Below are positions 55,383-62,942 of a stretch of DNA of 64,000 nt, one piece after another (the stretch's first letter is position 1; the number at the start of each line of letters is the position of its first letter). Under the pieces are notes generated by a model. It worked only from the letters and a program-made list of their open reading frames with translations, ran no database searches and was not told where the DNA came from. The position numbers were made by a program, and so were the translations under genes. Source of the DNA: Streptomyces sp. NBC_00490 (GTDB taxonomy: Bacteria; Actinomycetota; Actinomycetes; Streptomycetales; Streptomycetaceae); NCBI RefSeq assembly GCF_036013645.1, contig NZ_CP107869.1, positions 7,874,001 to 7,938,000 on the forward strand, read 5' to 3'.

Positions 55383-55994
55383 CTACGACGGGGGTCTGAC
55401 ATCGGGTCTGACATTCCATCCCGCCACCACCGGCCGCCCGTGCTCCGTGCCCAGTCGGCACACCGTCCCCGTCGCCAGCTGGAACAGCGCGCCCTGGGCC
55501 GCCGGCAACCCGAGCCGGCGCGCCGTGAGCACGCGCAGGAAGTGCCCGTGGGCGACCAGCAGCACCACGCCCTCGGTGTTGGCGAGGGCCGCGTCCACCT
55601 TGGCCAGCACCCGGTCGGCGCGCTCACCGACCTGTTCCGGCGTCTCCCCGGGACGGTCCGGCGGTCCCGGTGCGACCCCGTCCGTGAACAGGAACCAGTC
55701 CGGCCGGGTGCGCTGGATCTCGACGGTGGTGATCCCCTCGTAGCCGCCGTAGTCCCACTCCCGCAGGTCGACGTCGACCCGGGCGTCGGGCACCCCGATG
55801 AGCTCGGCCGTCTCGCGGGCCCGCTGGAGCGGACTGACGAAGGCCGCGCCGATGCGGTGCGAGCGGATCAGCGGCACCAGGCCGCGCGCTTCCGCCCGCC
55901 CGCGCTCGGTCAGCGGAACGTCCGTCCATCCGGTGTGCCGTCCGGACCGCGACCACTCGGTCTCACCGTGCCGGACGAGAAACAGGTCACCCAC
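55383..55994 (-). CDS. Histidine phosphatase family protein
   Basis: 203 residues. Motif RHGETEW near the N-terminus carries the phosphorylated His8 and the Arg; SPLQRARETAEL follows and LVAHGHFLRVL holds the second catalytic His. The WDYGGYEGITT acid/proton donor is present. It acts on a small phosphorylated molecule or phosphoprotein; phosphoglycerate mutase-type activity is possible but the length suggests a phosphatase. GTG 55994. Lies 32 bp downstream of the serine hydrolase gene; probably co-transcribed. Confidence 0.88.
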   Translation of the reverse strand: MGDLFLVRHGETEWSRSGRHTGWTDVPLTERGRAEARGLVPLIRSHRIGAAFVSPLQRARETAELIGVPDARVDVDLREWDYGGYEGITTVEIQRTRPDWFLFTDGVAPGPPDRPGETPEQVGERADRVLAKVDAALANTEGVVLLVAHGHFLRVLTARRLGLPAAQGALFQLATGTVCRLGTEHGRPVVAGWNVRPDVRPPS

Positions 55995-56026
55995 GCCGTC
56001 CTCCTGCCATGCCTGTCAGCACGGTG

Positions 56027-57181
56027 TCACGCCGCGCGGGCGGCCCGCACGACGGACTCGGCCAGACGGCCGTTCTCGGGGGAGGCGCCCTCGCCGGAAG
56101 GGAACGCGAAACGGCGCCGCGTGTAGGCGTACGCCACGCCGCTCGCCGGGTCGGCGAAGCCCAGCGAGCCCGTCGCGCCGCTGTGCCCGATCGTGTCCTC
56201 GCCGAGGAACGGGTACAGCCTGGTCAGATACTCGAATCCGAGTCCGAAGTGGCCCGACTGCCCGGTCACCAGATCCGTCCCCGGTGTCCGCCGGCCCCCG
56301 AACGCGGCGACCGTCTCCCGGGTGAGCAGCGGCGGCCGCCCGTCCACCGTGCCGATCGCGGCGGCGTACATCCGGGCCACCCCGCGCGCGTTGCCCACCC
56401 CGCCCGAGGAGGCGGGACCGAGCACCCGTACGGCGCGGGTGTTGCCGAAGGCCACGATGTCGGTCCGCTCGGGCGCGTTCGCGTTCATGGCGACGCCCGG
56501 GATGCTGTCGGGCTCGGCCGCCCGCTCCCGCAGTGCCGCGAGCTGCTCCGCTGTGGGTTCCAGCGGCAGCACCTCCCGCCACCGTGGCTCCAACTCCTCG
56601 GGCAGCCCGAGGTGGAAGTCGATCCCGTACGGCGCCCGGATGCGCTCCTCGTACAGCTCCTGGACCGACCGCCCGGTGACCCGCCGCACCACCTCTCCGG
56701 TGAGCGCGCCGATGACGAAGGCGTGGTAGCCGTACGCGGTCCCCGGCTCCCACAGCGGCTTCTGTCCGGCCAGCCGCGCGGCGATCAGCCGGTCGTCGGC
56801 CAACTCCCGCGTGGTGAAGCCGCTGTCCACGCCGACCACACCCGACCGGTGCTCCAACAGCTCCCGCAACGTGAGTCGGTCCTTGCCCTCGGCAGCGAAC
56901 TCGGGCCAGTAGGAGGCCACTTCACGGTCAAGGTCGAGGACACCCTCCTGCACCAGCAGCGCCACGACCAGATGCGCGGCACCCTTGGTGATGGAGTACA
57001 GGCTGGTCAGCGAGGAGCCGCTGGTGTCCTCCCCGGCCCACAGGTCGACCACCTGCCGGCCGCCCACGTACGCCGCCAGCTGTGCGCCCGGGTCGTGCGT
57101 CTCCTCGGCGACGAAGGCGGCGAACTCCTCGCGCACGCCCTCGAAGCCGTCGGCCACGGTGCCCTGCACGTCGTACGACAT
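56027..57181 (-). CDS. Serine hydrolase (class C beta-lactamase/esterase fold)
   Basis: 384 residues without signal peptide. Nucleophile motif SITK (Ser63-Lys66), a YGYH segment in GTAYGYHAFVIGAL as the second motif, and GHSGATGSLGFADP as the third. This cytoplasmic group (LACTB-like and EstB-like esterases) hydrolyses esters rather than beta-lactams. ATG 57181. Upstream of a phosphatase gene on the same strand. Substrate unknown. Confidence 0.88.
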   Translation of the reverse strand: MSYDVQGTVADGFEGVREEFAAFVAEETHDPGAQLAAYVGGRQVVDLWAGEDTSGSSLTSLYSITKGAAHLVVALLVQEGVLDLDREVASYWPEFAAEGKDRLTLRELLEHRSGVVGVDSGFTTRELADDRLIAARLAGQKPLWEPGTAYGYHAFVIGALTGEVVRRVTGRSVQELYEERIRAPYGIDFHLGLPEELEPRWREVLPLEPTAEQLAALRERAAEPDSIPGVAMNANAPERTDIVAFGNTRAVRVLGPASSGGVGNARGVARMYAAAIGTVDGRPPLLTRETVAAFGGRRTPGTDLVTGQSGHFGLGFEYLTRLYPFLGEDTIGHSGATGSLGFADPASGVAYAYTRRRFAFPSGEGASPENGRLAESVVRAARAA

Positions 57182-57248
57182 CCCGCTTCCCCCCCAGTCG
57201 TCGGTCCCGTATGGAGTCGATCAACAGGAGGCGGACGTTTTGCATTCC

Positions 57249-58457
57249 CTACTGCCGGTAGCCGCTCAGGAACCGCCCGATCCGCCCGATCGCCGCCTCC
57301 AGGTCATCGGCGTGCGGGAGCGTCAGGATGCGGAAGTGGTCGGGGGTGGGCCAGTTGAAGCCGGTGCCCTGGACGACCTGGATCTTCTCCCGCAGCAGCA
57401 GGTCCAGGACGAACTTCTCGTCGTCGTGGATCTTGTACACCTTGGGGTCGAGCCGCGGGAACGCGTACAGCGAGCCCTTCGGCTTCACGCACGACACCCC
57501 GGGGATCTCGTTGAGCTTCTCCCAGGCCACGTTGCGCTGTTCGTACAGCCGCCCGCCCGGCACGGTCAGCTCGCGGATGGACTGGCGGCCGCCGAGCGCG
57601 GCCTGGATGGCGTACTGGGCGGGGGCGTTGGCGCACAGCCGCATGGAGGCCAGCATGGTCAGGCCCTCCAGGTAGTCCTTGGCGTGCTGCTTGGGGCCCG
57701 TGATCACCAGCCAGCCCGAGCGGAAGCCGGCCACGCGGTACGTCTTGGACAGACCGCAGAACGTCAGCACGACCAGGTCGGGGGCGAGGGCCGCGGCCGA
57801 GTGGTGCACGGCGTCGTCGTAGAGGATCTGGTCGTAGATCTCGTCGGCGAAGACCATCAGGCCGTGCCGGCGGGCGAGGTCGAGGATGCCCTCGACGATC
57901 TCCTTCGGATAGACCGAGCCCGTGGGGTTGTTGGGGTTGATGATCACGACGGCCCGGGTGCGGTCCGTGATCTTCGACTCCATGTCGGCCAGGTCGGGGT
58001 ACCAGTCGGCCTGTTCGTCGCACAGGTAGTGGACCGCCTTGCCGCCGGCGAGGGTGGTGACCGCCGTCCAGAGCGGGAAGTCCGGGGCGGGGATGAGGAC
58101 TTGGTCGCCGTCCTCGATCAGCGCCTGCACGGCCATCGAGATCAGCTCGGAGACGCCGTTGCCGAGGAAGACGTCGTCGACGTCGATCTCCAGGCCCAGG
58201 GTCTGGTAGCGCTGCGCGACCGCCCGGCGGGCGGAGAGGACGCCCTTGGAGTCGGTGTAGCCGTGCGCCTGCGGGAGCATCCGGATCATGTCCTGGACAA
58301 TCTCCTCCGGCGCCTCGAAACCGAAGAGCGCCGGGTTGCCGGTGTTGAGGCGCAGCACGCTGTGGCCTGCCTCCTCCAGCGCGTTCGCGTGCTCGATCAC
58401 CGGGCCGCGGATCTCGTAACAGACCTCGCTGAGCTTGCTGGACTGCCGGAACTCCAT
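57249..58457 (-). CDS. alaA: Alanine aminotransferase-type PLP enzyme
   Basis: 402 residues, fold type I aminotransferase. It begins MEFRQSSKLSEVCYEIRGPV, has NPNNPTGSVYP, DEIYDQILYDD and LSKTYRVAGFRSGW with the PLP lysine, and ends with RILTLPHADDLEAAIGRI. Close to E. coli AlaA, which makes alanine from pyruvate and glutamate. ATG 58457. The divergent HxlR gene at 58545 and the tandem palindromes between them suggest repressor control. Confidence 0.9.
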   Translation of the reverse strand: MEFRQSSKLSEVCYEIRGPVIEHANALEEAGHSVLRLNTGNPALFGFEAPEEIVQDMIRMLPQAHGYTDSKGVLSARRAVAQRYQTLGLEIDVDDVFLGNGVSELISMAVQALIEDGDQVLIPAPDFPLWTAVTTLAGGKAVHYLCDEQADWYPDLADMESKITDRTRAVVIINPNNPTGSVYPKEIVEGILDLARRHGLMVFADEIYDQILYDDAVHHSAAALAPDLVVLTFCGLSKTYRVAGFRSGWLVITGPKQHAKDYLEGLTMLASMRLCANAPAQYAIQAALGGRQSIRELTVPGGRLYEQRNVAWEKLNEIPGVSCVKPKGSLYAFPRLDPKVYKIHDDEKFVLDLLLREKIQVVQGTGFNWPTPDHFRILTLPHADDLEAAIGRIGRFLSGYRQ

Positions 58458-58487
58458 GCGCTGCCGCCTCTCCGGTTTCTGGTGTTG

Positions 58488-58522
58488 CTTGGTTTTACCA
58501 AGTAGCCGCTTGGAAAGTCCAA
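58488..58522. promoter_or_regulatory. Tandem TTGG-N5-CCAA palindromes between alaA and HxlR
   Basis: CTTGGT-TTT-ACCAAG (58488-58502) and TTGGA-AAG-TCCAA (58510-58522), both perfect, centred 21 bp apart in the 87-bp divergent region. The likely ligand is the adjacent HxlR-type regulator, which could control both directions. Confidence 0.7.
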
Positions 58523-58544
58523 CGACTTGTCTAGACTGCGTCGC

Positions 58545-59183
58545 ATGTCACCTCGCCGAAGCTACGACCAGTACTGCTCCGCCGCGCGTGCGCTCGACAC
58601 CGTCGGCGACCGCTGGACCCTGCTGATCGTCCGCGAGCTGCTCGCAGGCCCGCGCCGCTACTCGGACCTGCACGCGGATCTGCCGGGCGTCAGCACGGAC
58701 GTACTCGCCTCGCGGCTGAAGGACATGGAGCGCGACGGACTGGCCACCCGGCGCCGGCTGCCGCCGCCCGGCGCGGCGAACGTCTACGAACTCACGCCCC
58801 GGGGAAGGGAGTTGCTGCCCGTGCTGCAGGCGCTGGGCGCGTGGGGCGAGGCGGAACTCGGAGAGCTGCGGCCGACGGACGCGGTGCGGGCGCACTGGTT
58901 CGCGTTGCCGATGCTGCGCGCCCTGCGGGACCGGGGGGAAGGCGAGGGGCTCGTCGAAGTCCGGCTGGAGGAAGGGCACTTCCATCTGAACGTCGGCGCC
59001 GGGGACGGGCCGGTCTACGGCGACGGGCCCGCGCCCGGGGAGCCCGACGCGCGGCTCGTCCTGGACACGGCGACCTGTACGGCGATCAGTCGCGGAGAGG
59101 TGAGCGTGACCGACGCGGTCCGGGACGGCCGTATCGAAGTGACCGGCGACGGAGCGCTCGCGAAGGCCCTGCGGGAGGCATGA
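58545..59183 (+). CDS. HxlR-type winged-helix regulator with C-terminal SCP2-like domain
   Basis: 212 residues. Residues 1-100 are the HxlR winged helix (SYDQYCSAARALDTVGDRWTLLIVRELLAGPRRYSDLHADLPGVSTDVLASRLKDMERDGL) with Cys11 near the usual redox/ligand Cys. Residues about 110-212 (WFALPMLRALRDRGEGEGLVEVRLEEGHFHLNVGAGDG, then TCTAISRGEVSVTDAVRDGRIEVTGDG) match the SCP2 sterol-carrier-like domain found in a subset of such regulators. ATG 58545 is preferred; no clear Shine-Dalgarno, so perhaps leaderless. Divergent from alaA. Confidence 0.82.
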   Translation: MSPRRSYDQYCSAARALDTVGDRWTLLIVRELLAGPRRYSDLHADLPGVSTDVLASRLKDMERDGLATRRRLPPPGAANVYELTPRGRELLPVLQALGAWGEAELGELRPTDAVRAHWFALPMLRALRDRGEGEGLVEVRLEEGHFHLNVGAGDGPVYGDGPAPGEPDARLVLDTATCTAISRGEVSVTDAVRDGRIEVTGDGALAKALREA

Positions 59184-59194
59184 GGCAGACATGC

Positions 59195-59229
59195 GAGAAG
59201 GCCCGCCGTACTGAGCGGCGGGCCTTCTC
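59195..59229. terminator. Bidirectional terminator
   Basis: Perfect 14-bp stem GAGAAGGCCCGCCG with its complement around a 7-nt loop, between the HxlR gene (+) and the 3' end of the NIS/VWA operon (-). Confidence 0.85.
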
Positions 59230-59250
59230 CCAGGGCCTCTTGAGGTGCCG

Positions 59251-60054
59251 TCAGGCGCCCGGCGGCACCTGCCGCGGACGTCCCGCCCCGCGCGTCAGCG
59301 TGTATCCGCCGACCCCCGCGAGCGCGGCCAGCACACCGCCCAGCACGGTCCACACCCAGCGGTCGGACCACCAGCCCGAGGACCAGCCGTCCTCGGGCTC
59401 GATCGCGGACAGCACGGCCGACGACTCCGAGGTCTCCTCGTCGGACGCGGACGTGACCGCGATGCCCGGCACCAGCGGCTCGGCCAGGGAGCCGTCCACC
59501 GCCGCCGCGCCGCCGATGTCCTTGGAGTCGGCCCGGACCGAGGTGTCGACCGGCTGGCCGAGGTCGGCCGTGGCGAGGCCGACGGCCGTCAGCCGGATGT
59601 AGTACGTCCCCGGCAGCGGGTCGTTCGCCCACGGCTCCGACCAGGCGCGGACCGTGCGCAGCACACAGGCCAACTCCACGGAGGCGGCGTCCGCCGCGGC
59701 GGTGCGGGTCTGCGCGCCGTACTGGCAGGCCTGGCGGCGGCGCAGTCCGTCGTACACGTCGACCTGCCAGGTCTGCGCGGCATGCGTCTTCGGCAGCTTC
59801 ACCGTCGCCTTCACGGTGGGGCGCTGACCGGCGTCCGCGGGGAACGACCAGTACTGGTAGTCACCGGTGGAGCCGCTCGCCGTGGCGTCCTGCCCCTGCT
59901 CGATCTCGGTCGCCGTACGGAACGACGTACCGGCCGAGGTGGGGGCGGCGTCGTCGGCGGAGGCCGAGGGGGAGGGCGACGAGTCGGCCGTCGCGGGGGA
60001 GACCGCCAGCCCGAGCATGAGCGCCGCGGCGCCCAACACGCGTGTGATCCTCAT
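59251..60054 (-). CDS. Secreted, C-terminally anchored protein of unknown function
   Basis: 267 residues from ATG 60054 (MRITRVLGAAALMLGLAVSPATA). Signal peptide cut near residue 22, then a Ser/Ala-rich region, a beta-rich domain with PLPGTYYIRLTAVGLATADLGQPVD that recalls pre-peptidase/C-terminal beta-sandwich folds, a disordered acidic stretch, and a C-terminal membrane helix (WVWTVLGGVLAALAGVGGYTLTRG) with basic tail RPRQ. It is probably an extracytoplasmic protein held in the membrane. Overlaps the upstream VWA gene by one base (TGATG), so the two are co-translated and likely form a complex. Confidence 0.72.
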   Translation of the reverse strand: MRITRVLGAAALMLGLAVSPATADSSPSPSASADDAAPTSAGTSFRTATEIEQGQDATASGSTGDYQYWSFPADAGQRPTVKATVKLPKTHAAQTWQVDVYDGLRRRQACQYGAQTRTAAADAASVELACVLRTVRAWSEPWANDPLPGTYYIRLTAVGLATADLGQPVDTSVRADSKDIGGAAAVDGSLAEPLVPGIAVTSASDEETSESSAVLSAIEPEDGWSSGWWSDRWVWTVLGGVLAALAGVGGYTLTRGAGRPRQVPPGA

Positions 60055-61325
60055 CAGTTGGTCCTCCAGACCGCGAACCGCCAGCGCGACAGCCAGCCCC
60101 AGAGCACACCGGCGAGGAAGCCGGTGAGGATCAGTACGCCGAGCAGCCACCAGCCACGTCCGAGACCGAACGAGGCGACGTCGTCGGCGGCCGAGGGCGC
60201 GTCCACGACGTCCACGGTCAGTTCGAGCGGCAGACCGGGCGTGGTCTTCACACCGGAGGCCGCCGAGAAGGAGTGGGTGACCTGGAGGCAGACGACCTCG
60301 GGTGCCGGCTTGTCGCTGTCGTCGTCCCGTTCGGGCTTCGGATAGCGCAGCCCGGTGGAGACGACGTCGGTGCGCCCGTTGCCGGCGGCCTCGCCGCGCA
60401 CGATCTCACGGCCGTGCACGGTGACGGCCCGCAGCAGTGTCCCGTGGGCGGGGTTCACGGCCCGGTCGGCCGCCACACTCACCGAGGCACGCAGCTCCTG
60501 TCCGTCGAAGACCTCCACGCGGTACCAGCGCTCCTGCCCGAACTCCTCGCGGTCCGTGTAGAGCCCGGACTTCAGGGTGGGCGCCTTCGCGCACTCGGCG
60601 GCGCCCTCGGTGGCCACCGGCGTCACCACCGGGTCGGCCGCCCGGTCCACCAACTGGTTGACCTTGTCGGTGAGTTCCTCGGTGTGCTCCACCGAGGTGT
60701 ACGTACCGCCCGTCGCCTCCGCGATGCAGCTCAGCTGCTGCCGCATCTTGGTGTTCGGGACCAGGCCGAGCGTGTCGATGGTCAGACCGATGCCCTTGGC
60801 GGCGATCTCGCGGGCCACCTCGCACGGGTCGAGCGGGGCGCAGGTGTCCTCGCCGTCGCTGATCAGGACGATCCGCTTGGAACCGGCACCCTCGGTGAAG
60901 TCGCCGGCCGCCTTCAGCAGCGCGGGCCCGATCGGCGTCCAGCCGGTGGGGGAGAGGGTCGCCACCGCCGTCTTGGCCTCGGTACGGTCCAGCGTGCTGA
61001 CCGGATAGAGCTGCGCGGTGTCCTTGCAGCCCGTCTTCTGGTTGTCGCCGGGATAGTTGGCGCCGAGGGTCCGGATGCCGAGCTGGACCTCCTCGGGCGT
61101 CGCGTCCAGCACCTCGTTGAAGGCCTGCTTCGCGGCGGCCATGCGGGTGCCGCCGTCGATGTCCGCCGTCCGCATGGAGCCGCTCACGTCGAGGACGAGG
61201 TCGACCTGGGGCGCGGTCCCGCCCGTGGGTTCGCCGGCGGCCGCCCCGGTCGGGAGGGCGATCCCGGCCGTGAGGGCGGCGAGCAGGGTGCACACTCCTG
61301 CCGCCAGCCGTTTACGTGTGATCAT
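60054..61325 (-). CDS. Secreted VWA domain protein with C-terminal membrane anchor
   Basis: 423 residues. Signal peptide (RKRLAAGVCTLLAALTAGIALP), then a VWA domain with intact MIDAS: D46-x-S48-x-S50 (DVSGSM), TLSPTGWTPIG for the Thr, and ISDGEDTC for the Asp. A C-terminal beta domain and a membrane helix (WWLLGVLILTGFLAGVLWGWL) end in a basic tail. VWA domains usually bind a protein ligand in a metal-dependent way. Second gene of the apparent operon, 16 bp after the siderophore synthetase and overlapping the next gene. Confidence 0.85.
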   Translation of the reverse strand: MITRKRLAAGVCTLLAALTAGIALPTGAAAGEPTGGTAPQVDLVLDVSGSMRTADIDGGTRMAAAKQAFNEVLDATPEEVQLGIRTLGANYPGDNQKTGCKDTAQLYPVSTLDRTEAKTAVATLSPTGWTPIGPALLKAAGDFTEGAGSKRIVLISDGEDTCAPLDPCEVAREIAAKGIGLTIDTLGLVPNTKMRQQLSCIAEATGGTYTSVEHTEELTDKVNQLVDRAADPVVTPVATEGAAECAKAPTLKSGLYTDREEFGQERWYRVEVFDGQELRASVSVAADRAVNPAHGTLLRAVTVHGREIVRGEAAGNGRTDVVSTGLRYPKPERDDDSDKPAPEVVCLQVTHSFSAASGVKTTPGLPLELTVDVVDAPSAADDVASFGLGRGWWLLGVLILTGFLAGVLWGWLSRWRFAVWRTN

Positions 61326-61341
61326 CGGCGGATCCTATTGA

Positions 61342-62856
61342 TCAGGAGTGCCGCACTCCAAAACGGGCCGGGTTCGGCAGCCGCGCCCACTGATCCCCGG
61401 GCGTCCCCGGCGACAGCCTCATCAGCGTCAACGCCTTTGCGGGCAGCGGGTTCTCGAGAAGCGCCACCAGATCCGGTGTGCGCGGAAGATCTCCTACGAC
61501 GGTCTCCAGCGCCGCGCCCAACGCCGTACCCGAACCCGCCGTCCCCGCCAGGGCTCCGGCGACCAGTGCCCCGAACAGCTTGCGCCGCAGGGCGGTTTCG
61601 TCGTCCGTGACGATCCGGCCCGTCAACTCCGGTACCGGGAGCCCGTGTCGCGTCAGCCGTGCCGGGCTGACCCGGATGTCGGCCAGGTCGCGATAGACCA
61701 GCCGCAGCGGGGCGCCGGCCGAGGAGAGCACCACCAGGAGGTTCTGGCCGTGTGCCTCCAGCGCCACGCCCAGCTCCAGCAGCCGCAGCCCCACAGTGAG
61801 CGCGAGCCGCGCGAACTCCGCCAGCCAGCCCGGGGATCGGGGCAGCCCGGTGGTGGCGAGCGCGGCCACCGGGACGACGCGCTCGCCGCTCCCGGCGTAC
61901 GTCTGCGGCGATTCGCGCAGGACGGCGGCCAGGTCAGGGGAGTCGGCGGTCGCCGCGCCCAGGGTGCGGGTGAAGTGCAGCAGACCGTCCGTGTGCGCGG
62001 TGAGCGTCTCCGCGAATGCCGACAGGGTCGCCGACAGGCCGATCGAGTAGACGGAGATGTCCCGCACCGAGGACGTCAGCCGGGCACTCAGGGCCGTCTT
62101 CACATGCGGACCGCCGTCGGCCAGGGCCAGCGTGCGCAGGGACATCAGCGGATGCGCCACCGGCCCCTCGTCGCCCGCCCGCTTCAGCACATGGGCCGCC
62201 TGCCAGGGATGCACCGGGATCAACAGCCGCCCCCCGTCCCGCATCCCGTCCGGCCACCCGCCGGTCACCAGGCACTCGTCCGCCCCGACCGGCATCAGGC
62301 GCAACGCGACGAGCGGCCGGTGCTCGGGACCGTACGCCAGCTGCTCGGCCACCGAGAAGCCGGGTCGGGAACGGCAGTTGGGGTGGTACGGGTGCCCGTC
62401 GACCACGCGCTGCTCCCACTCCCAGTCGGTCCCGGGCCACTCGTCCGAAGGGTTCTCCTGCCCGGCCCGGGACAGCGCCGTCGAGGCGACGCTGTGGCCG
62501 AGCTCGGCGGCCAGATCCGGGCCGTGCGGTACGCCGAGGTCGGTCGTCAGCCGTGCCGGATCGTCGTACGCCCGGTCGTCGAGGTGGACGACGGTGACGT
62601 ACGCGGCGGTCGCGTACGGGTCGGCGGGCGGCCCCTGGAGCCGGCGTCCGTCACGAAGGCGCAGGACGAGGGCGTCCCGGGTGCTTTCGCGACGGGTGAC
62701 CCAAGGCAGCGGCTCATGGGCCAGCGCCCGCCACAGCCGGGTCAGTACGGCCGCGCGGGCGCCGGGGAGCTCGGCCGTGTACCGCGACACGAGGCCGGGG
62801 CGCACTGCGGCCAGCTCTTCGGCGACCTCGGCCTCGGCGGTGGGGGGACGGTGCAC
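61342..62856 (-). CDS. IucA/IucC family NIS siderophore synthetase
   Basis: 504 residues. NIS motifs in order: HPYHPNCRSRPGF (ATP phosphate binding; Lys usually at the Arg), HPWQAAHVLK, VKTALSARLTSSVRDIS, EAHGQNLLVVL and YRDLADIRV. The family joins a carboxylate such as citrate or succinyl-amine to an amine or alcohol through an adenylate. GTG 62856 has GGAG seven bases upstream, better than GTG 62889. Faces a second NIS gene across 86 bp. No DmdR-type iron box is visible in that gap. It leads an operon with two surface proteins. Confidence 0.88.
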   Translation of the reverse strand: MHRPPTAEAEVAEELAAVRPGLVSRYTAELPGARAAVLTRLWRALAHEPLPWVTRRESTRDALVLRLRDGRRLQGPPADPYATAAYVTVVHLDDRAYDDPARLTTDLGVPHGPDLAAELGHSVASTALSRAGQENPSDEWPGTDWEWEQRVVDGHPYHPNCRSRPGFSVAEQLAYGPEHRPLVALRLMPVGADECLVTGGWPDGMRDGGRLLIPVHPWQAAHVLKRAGDEGPVAHPLMSLRTLALADGGPHVKTALSARLTSSVRDISVYSIGLSATLSAFAETLTAHTDGLLHFTRTLGAATADSPDLAAVLRESPQTYAGSGERVVPVAALATTGLPRSPGWLAEFARLALTVGLRLLELGVALEAHGQNLLVVLSSAGAPLRLVYRDLADIRVSPARLTRHGLPVPELTGRIVTDDETALRRKLFGALVAGALAGTAGSGTALGAALETVVGDLPRTPDLVALLENPLPAKALTLMRLSPGTPGDQWARLPNPARFGVRHS

Positions 62857-62942
62857 GGGCGGGCTCCTCGGGTACGAGTAGGGCGTCACGGCGGGGGTGA
62901 CGACATAGATACTGATCGTCTCCGCCCGCCCGTAGAGAACGA

